Of a stretch of 64,000 nt of DNA, positions 59,938 through 64,000 are shown piece by piece. The number at the start of each line of letters is the position of its first letter. Position 1 is the first letter of the stretch. This DNA comes from Styela clava (Eukaryota > Chordata > Ascidiacea > Stolidobranchia > Styelidae), in NCBI RefSeq assembly GCF_964204865.1, contig NC_135262.1:12896001-12960000 (forward strand). The letters run 5' to 3'. The position numbers and the translations under genes were made by a program. Under the pieces are notes generated by a model. The model had not been told where the DNA came from. It saw only the letters and a program-made list of their open reading frames with translations, and did no database searches.

Positions 59938-61781
59938 TAGGCTTGCACGTAATTGACAAAAATCAATTCCGTAATTACGGCCAAATCGATTACGTAATGA
60001 CCCCGTAATTGCGATATTTTTTCACACATTTAAACCTATCATAACAACCATTTGAATCCACTTCATTTTCGATTGGGACATCGAGTTTGGGTTTTCATAT
60101 TCCTGGCAGTACTACACGCCGGCGACAGATGTTAAGACAAGAGTGAATTCAAATTAATTTTATTCTGATTTTTATCTTTTGTGCTAGCTTTGATTTCCTT
60201 TATCACCTTCGCAAATTAACCGTCCCAATTTTATGCGATCAATTTTATCATTACCGACACTGGTATACGGATATTTATGAAACGATAGTTGACTTTTTTA
60301 AAATCGTATTAAAAAAAATGTCAGGTTGCCAATTTATCAATGCCACGACGAGCGTATTCTCTTGTTTGATTATACTTGCGCCGTTTTTAAAATTATTCGA
60401 CTTTATTACCTAGTCATCATTTTATAATAAATATTGATGCCGACTTATTGACGTTATTCCGATTACCATGCTTCATTTTACATTAAATCATTTCACGGCC
60501 TAAATGTTGTAACATTATTTGCAACAAATTTAGATCAAATATTAATTATTTGCGCATAATTTAAATACCGTACTTATATGATATGGCTTTTCCGAAAATA
60601 CAAAGTTATATCGCAAAAAAATGCATATTGTGACATTTATTTTGCACTCACGAAAAAATTAACTTATTTTTCTAACTCAAGTCGACGATCCTATCGGCCA
60701 AGATTGACACAAATTTGGTCGAGTGTCGGTGGTTTTCAAGAATCAAAATAAGTTGCCGCATTTGGTAAAGACAGTCAATCATATTTGGCCGAAATATTGC
60801 GAGGCATTGTGGAAAATATATTGAGCAAGGACAAGTCCGGACTGATATAAAACGATAAAACCGGTAACAGAACACCAAGGTTTTGTAATTGAAAATGGTT
60901 CTCGCACAGAATAAACACACTGACTCATACTTGATATTTGAAATTGAGAATATTAAACTGTTAAAAACAAAAAAACGATCGTCGAAATTCCTAAATCTCG
61001 TTGCCTTGGTTGAATATAATCCAATGATCAGGATATTTTCAATTAAATACTGCACAAAGATAGTTATACATTAAACATTTAGGCTACAATTTAGCTTTTT
61101 TTTTTAAATTTCAATCATGCATTGTGGTGGCGAAATCCCACTATTTAAATACGGGTAACTATAAAAATAGAATAGGATTCTGGATTCGATTTAAGTATTC
61201 TAAAACAGTGGTTCCCAACCGCCGGTCCGCGGACCGTCAACGGTCCGCAAAGGATTTTTACCGGATCGCGGGAAATCCCGTCATATTGTTATTTCTCTGC
61301 CGTCTCAATCGCTTTACCGATGCCGAAAAGCCGAAGTTGCGTTGGTTCATTAGGCAATTTCTCTCCCGTCGTCATATTACTGATTTTTACCGGATCGCGG
61401 GAAATCCCGTCATATTGTTGTTTCTCTGCCGTCTCAATCGCTTTACCGATGCCGAAAAGACGAAGTTGCATTGGTTCATTACGCAATTTCTCTTCCGTCG
61501 TCATATTGCTGTTTGATAAGCGCGATATTAATTATCACGGTGACGTATTGGCAAGAGAGAGAAAAGTGAGAAAAACGGCTGCAAATACCGAAGCTCTAAC
61601 TTCTTCTACTTTTTAAACTTTCACTTTTTACAATCGACGGAATTGACTGCTTTGAAGAGAGCTCGTTTCAATCGCGAAAGCGCTCGACCAATAATTACGA
61701 CTTTACGTAATTCGTAACTTCCCTTCCGTAACTCGAAATAATTCCGTAATTCCGTAAATCTGTAAATTACGTGCAAGCCTA
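59938..61781. mobile_element. Non-autonomous hAT-like element, copy B (1.84 kb, perfect 8-bp TSD)
   Basis: The element begins TAGGCTTGCACGTAATT and ends with its reverse complement. It is flanked by perfect TATACCAC duplications (59930-59937 and 61782-61789). Most of it aligns with copy A (303-2471) in the opposite orientation. It lacks copy A's minisatellite block but has its own 129-bp tandem duplication. A CAGTGGTTCCCAACCGCCGG hAT-type end lies inside at 61206. No transposase. It starts 57 bp after the multicopper oxidase stop, probably within or just past its 3' UTR. Confidence 0.88.
61252..61509. repeat. 129-bp tandem duplication inside hAT copy B
   Basis: ATTTTTACCGGATCGCGGGA through GCCGTCTCAATCGCTTTACC to CCGTCGTCATATT occurs twice head to tail, starting at about 61252 and 61381. 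Copy A has a single related unit on the opposite strand (about 1300-1410). The 71-130-aa frames across it arise because the unit length is a multiple of three. Confidence 0.9.
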
Positions 61782-61789
61782 TATACCAC

Positions 61790-64000
61790 TATTGAGACTA
61801 GAGGGCATTTTTATACCGTATCTAAAACGTAAATTTTGTCATTATACACTAAATTTTAATTTAATTAAATAATTAAATTAATTTTTATTAATATACTTTG
61901 TACAGTTATCATTTGCTTATGATTCTCAATTCCAAGAAAAGTGTGGCGTATATAAGACATTTCATGAACTGTTCATCTTTCAAATAAAGCCAAAAAATAA
62001 ATGGATTTTTTTTTCAATTCACGGGAACCGTGTTATATAATATCTAGTACACGCCCTATGACAAAGTTTCATTTCCACTCGTGCGCAACCGAAGTGTTGA
62101 ATTTCAAAATCCGGGAAGAAGAAATTCACGGGTAATGCTTTTATAAAATTTCGCGCTAAACTGATTTTAACACCAGCCACGAGCTATTTCCAGTTCATCG
62201 CTCTTCATAAAGGAATTAAAATGTACTTCAAGTTGAGCAACACGGTCGCAATTTCAATACTTGACTTTCAACAAAATGAACAGCTCTTAACTATATGTCA
62301 TTTTATTGAACAGGTATTGTACACATGAATTGTTTTTCATAATAGTTGTATTACGGTGAAAAACCGCTTTGTATTTCATAAAATCAAAGAACAATGCTCA
62401 AATATTTCCATAATTAAAATAAGAATCGGTCTTCGTACTCATCAGAAAGAAATTTATTGTATCCAGAACTTTGTCCGATATACTTCGTTTCGTGCGTTGC
62501 TTTTCAAACGCGTCATGGTTTGGAATGCTCGCAAATATTATTAGACACTAAATGCTAAATTCTTGCTGTTTTTGTTGTTTGTGATGAAAAATTGCTTTTC
62601 TCCGCAAATAGACATCCCTGGAGTCTATGCCAAAATCCATTTTGATTCATTGTTGAAAATATGTACTTTTGGTACCATAAAAATCTGAATTGGAAAATCT
62701 AATGTTAAACTTATCGACGATGTCACTAATTTCCTAACAAAGCTCAATCGATACTCTTCACAAAACAATTTTGATTTTTACTTCCGATACTGAAAGATGA
62801 AAAATGGGTGTAGCCCTATTCCTTTGCAAAAAAACTTCAAGAACTATAATTTGCTTTCGTAACCCCCAAACGTGTCCGCTAGTTGACGCTGTACTTCAAT
62901 GTTTAGTATGTTCAGGTGTTTACTGATATATTATAAACATGACAAAAATTGATCAAATATTTTGTCTTCGAATTTTGAAGAGCAGTGAACTTTTTTAGGC
63001 CTTCATGAAGCTGACCAAATTTCTTACGTGTTTGTGCTCAGTAATAAGTAGATTATTTTTTATTATACTGAAAATACACTTTGTACAAACAGAATGAAAA
63101 ACTAAAAAAGAACAGTAAGAACTAGCTGAACAGTAAGCCAAAGTTATTCAGCAAGATCAATCTAACATAAATTACCTAAATTAACCAACTCATTAAAACA
63201 CAGAATACACCAGTTCAATTAAAACTAAGTAAATCAAAAAGATAGTGTGTATCAGCAATTAACAATGATGTTTAGATATGATAATATTCATGTATATATG
63301 ATAAAAGTTAGATAGGCTACTGAAGTTGTAACTGTTTCATGAAATACGAAACAGATATCAAGAGAATAATATCAAATCAATGATCAAGATCTTGTTTTGT
63401 ACGACACAAATAGGGCCTAATACTTTTAGTTTGGCTTCATGAATAAGCTTTATTGCACTCAATGAGATATGGGTGCAATTTACATTATAACATATACCAA
63501 AAGCATAATCTATTGACATTACCAGCGAAAACTATTTCGAAAACCACAAAACATACACAAAACCTTTGTTCTAGTCATTGTAGAGATATCCAGTTATCAA
63601 GGAATATGATAGGTTGAGCAATGTCCTGGCAAAAACAAACAAGACCACATAATGTAAACCGATAAAAGAAGATCGTGAGCGTTTTATATTTTACACTGAA
63701 AGGGATATAGATAAAGTCACGTTATCTTCACGAAATATTAATACAACTTACAAGACGTTTATATTTCAATCAATTTTGGGATTTATGTAGTGAGAAACGA
63801 GGTACAAAGCAATTTGACTTTGTCAAAGAGCGAGTGTTTCGCTCGTTCACTGAACTAATAGAAACAAAATGATTGCCAATAGTTGCAGAAAACGATTGTT
63901 TTGAAATTGATGCATAACCTTAGAAACCTCTATCTTTAGGTTGTCATATAATTTCTAGCACTGTGTATTTTTCAACAATAAACACAACTTTGTTGCATAA
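61790..64000. other. AT-rich DNA, nothing recognised
   Basis: Read on both strands. No gene, exon with family resemblance, RNA gene or transposon terminus was recognised in the final 2.2 kb. Confidence 0.45.

Noticed and set aside
1-64000. CRISPR array, prokaryotic operon, or viral genome
   Set aside because: No regularly spaced short repeats, no ribosome binding site/ORF layout, and no viral structural or replication genes were found; the genes are spliced animal genes.

Overview
The window looks like nuclear DNA of an invertebrate animal. It is AT-rich, its genes are split by short GT-AG introns, and more of it is transposon debris than gene. An ascidian tunicate is my best guess, from the gene set (NPEPL1-type M17 peptidase, DNAJC4, PYCR, a secreted laccase-like oxidase, a luciferase/4CL-like ligase) and the dense hAT-type MITEs. 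That guess is inference; nothing in the sequence fixes the species. There are no bacterial or viral genes and no CRISPR array.

Layout: 1-9.3 kb is repeats: the end of a hAT MITE, a full-length 2.2-kb non-autonomous hAT element, a partly duplicated hAT MITE and a 1.7-kb direct repeat. Two tandem 12-exon acyl-CoA synthetases (4CL/luciferase type) lie on + at 9314-13281 and 18641-23111. Each codes for 524 aa and every exon has the same length in both. Between 13.3 and 18.6 kb are a strand-asymmetric G-rich tract, a mariner-type MITE and a foldback element. 23.1-30.2 kb is gene-poor and holds a hAT transposase C-terminal relic, direct repeats and a probable SINE. An intronless NPEPL1-type aminopeptidase lies on - (30180-31790) with a TIR element about 210 bp upstream. 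32-40 kb is a transposon cluster: a nested hAT, a LINE endonuclease fragment, a hAT with a BED-finger relic, and a 3-kb Tx1/L1-type LINE on -. DNAJC4 (+, 41801-43333, 3 exons) and pyrroline-5-carboxylate reductase (-, 44117-47353, 8 exons) are convergent. 47.4-53.5 kb is repeats. A 12-exon laccase-like multicopper oxidase lies on + (53526-59880, 646 aa). A second copy of the 2.2-kb hAT family, inverted relative to the first, starts 57 bp after its stop codon. The last 2.2 kb shows nothing recognisable.

I see no sign that the genes form one pathway. The ligase pair and the multicopper oxidase could both act on aromatic acids or catechols, which matters for tunic or cuticle chemistry, but their proximity alone does not show this. 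All exon models were built by eye from splice sites, reading phase and family motifs. The least certain joints are in the multicopper oxidase (the exon 5 donor and the exon 6/7 and 10/11 borders).
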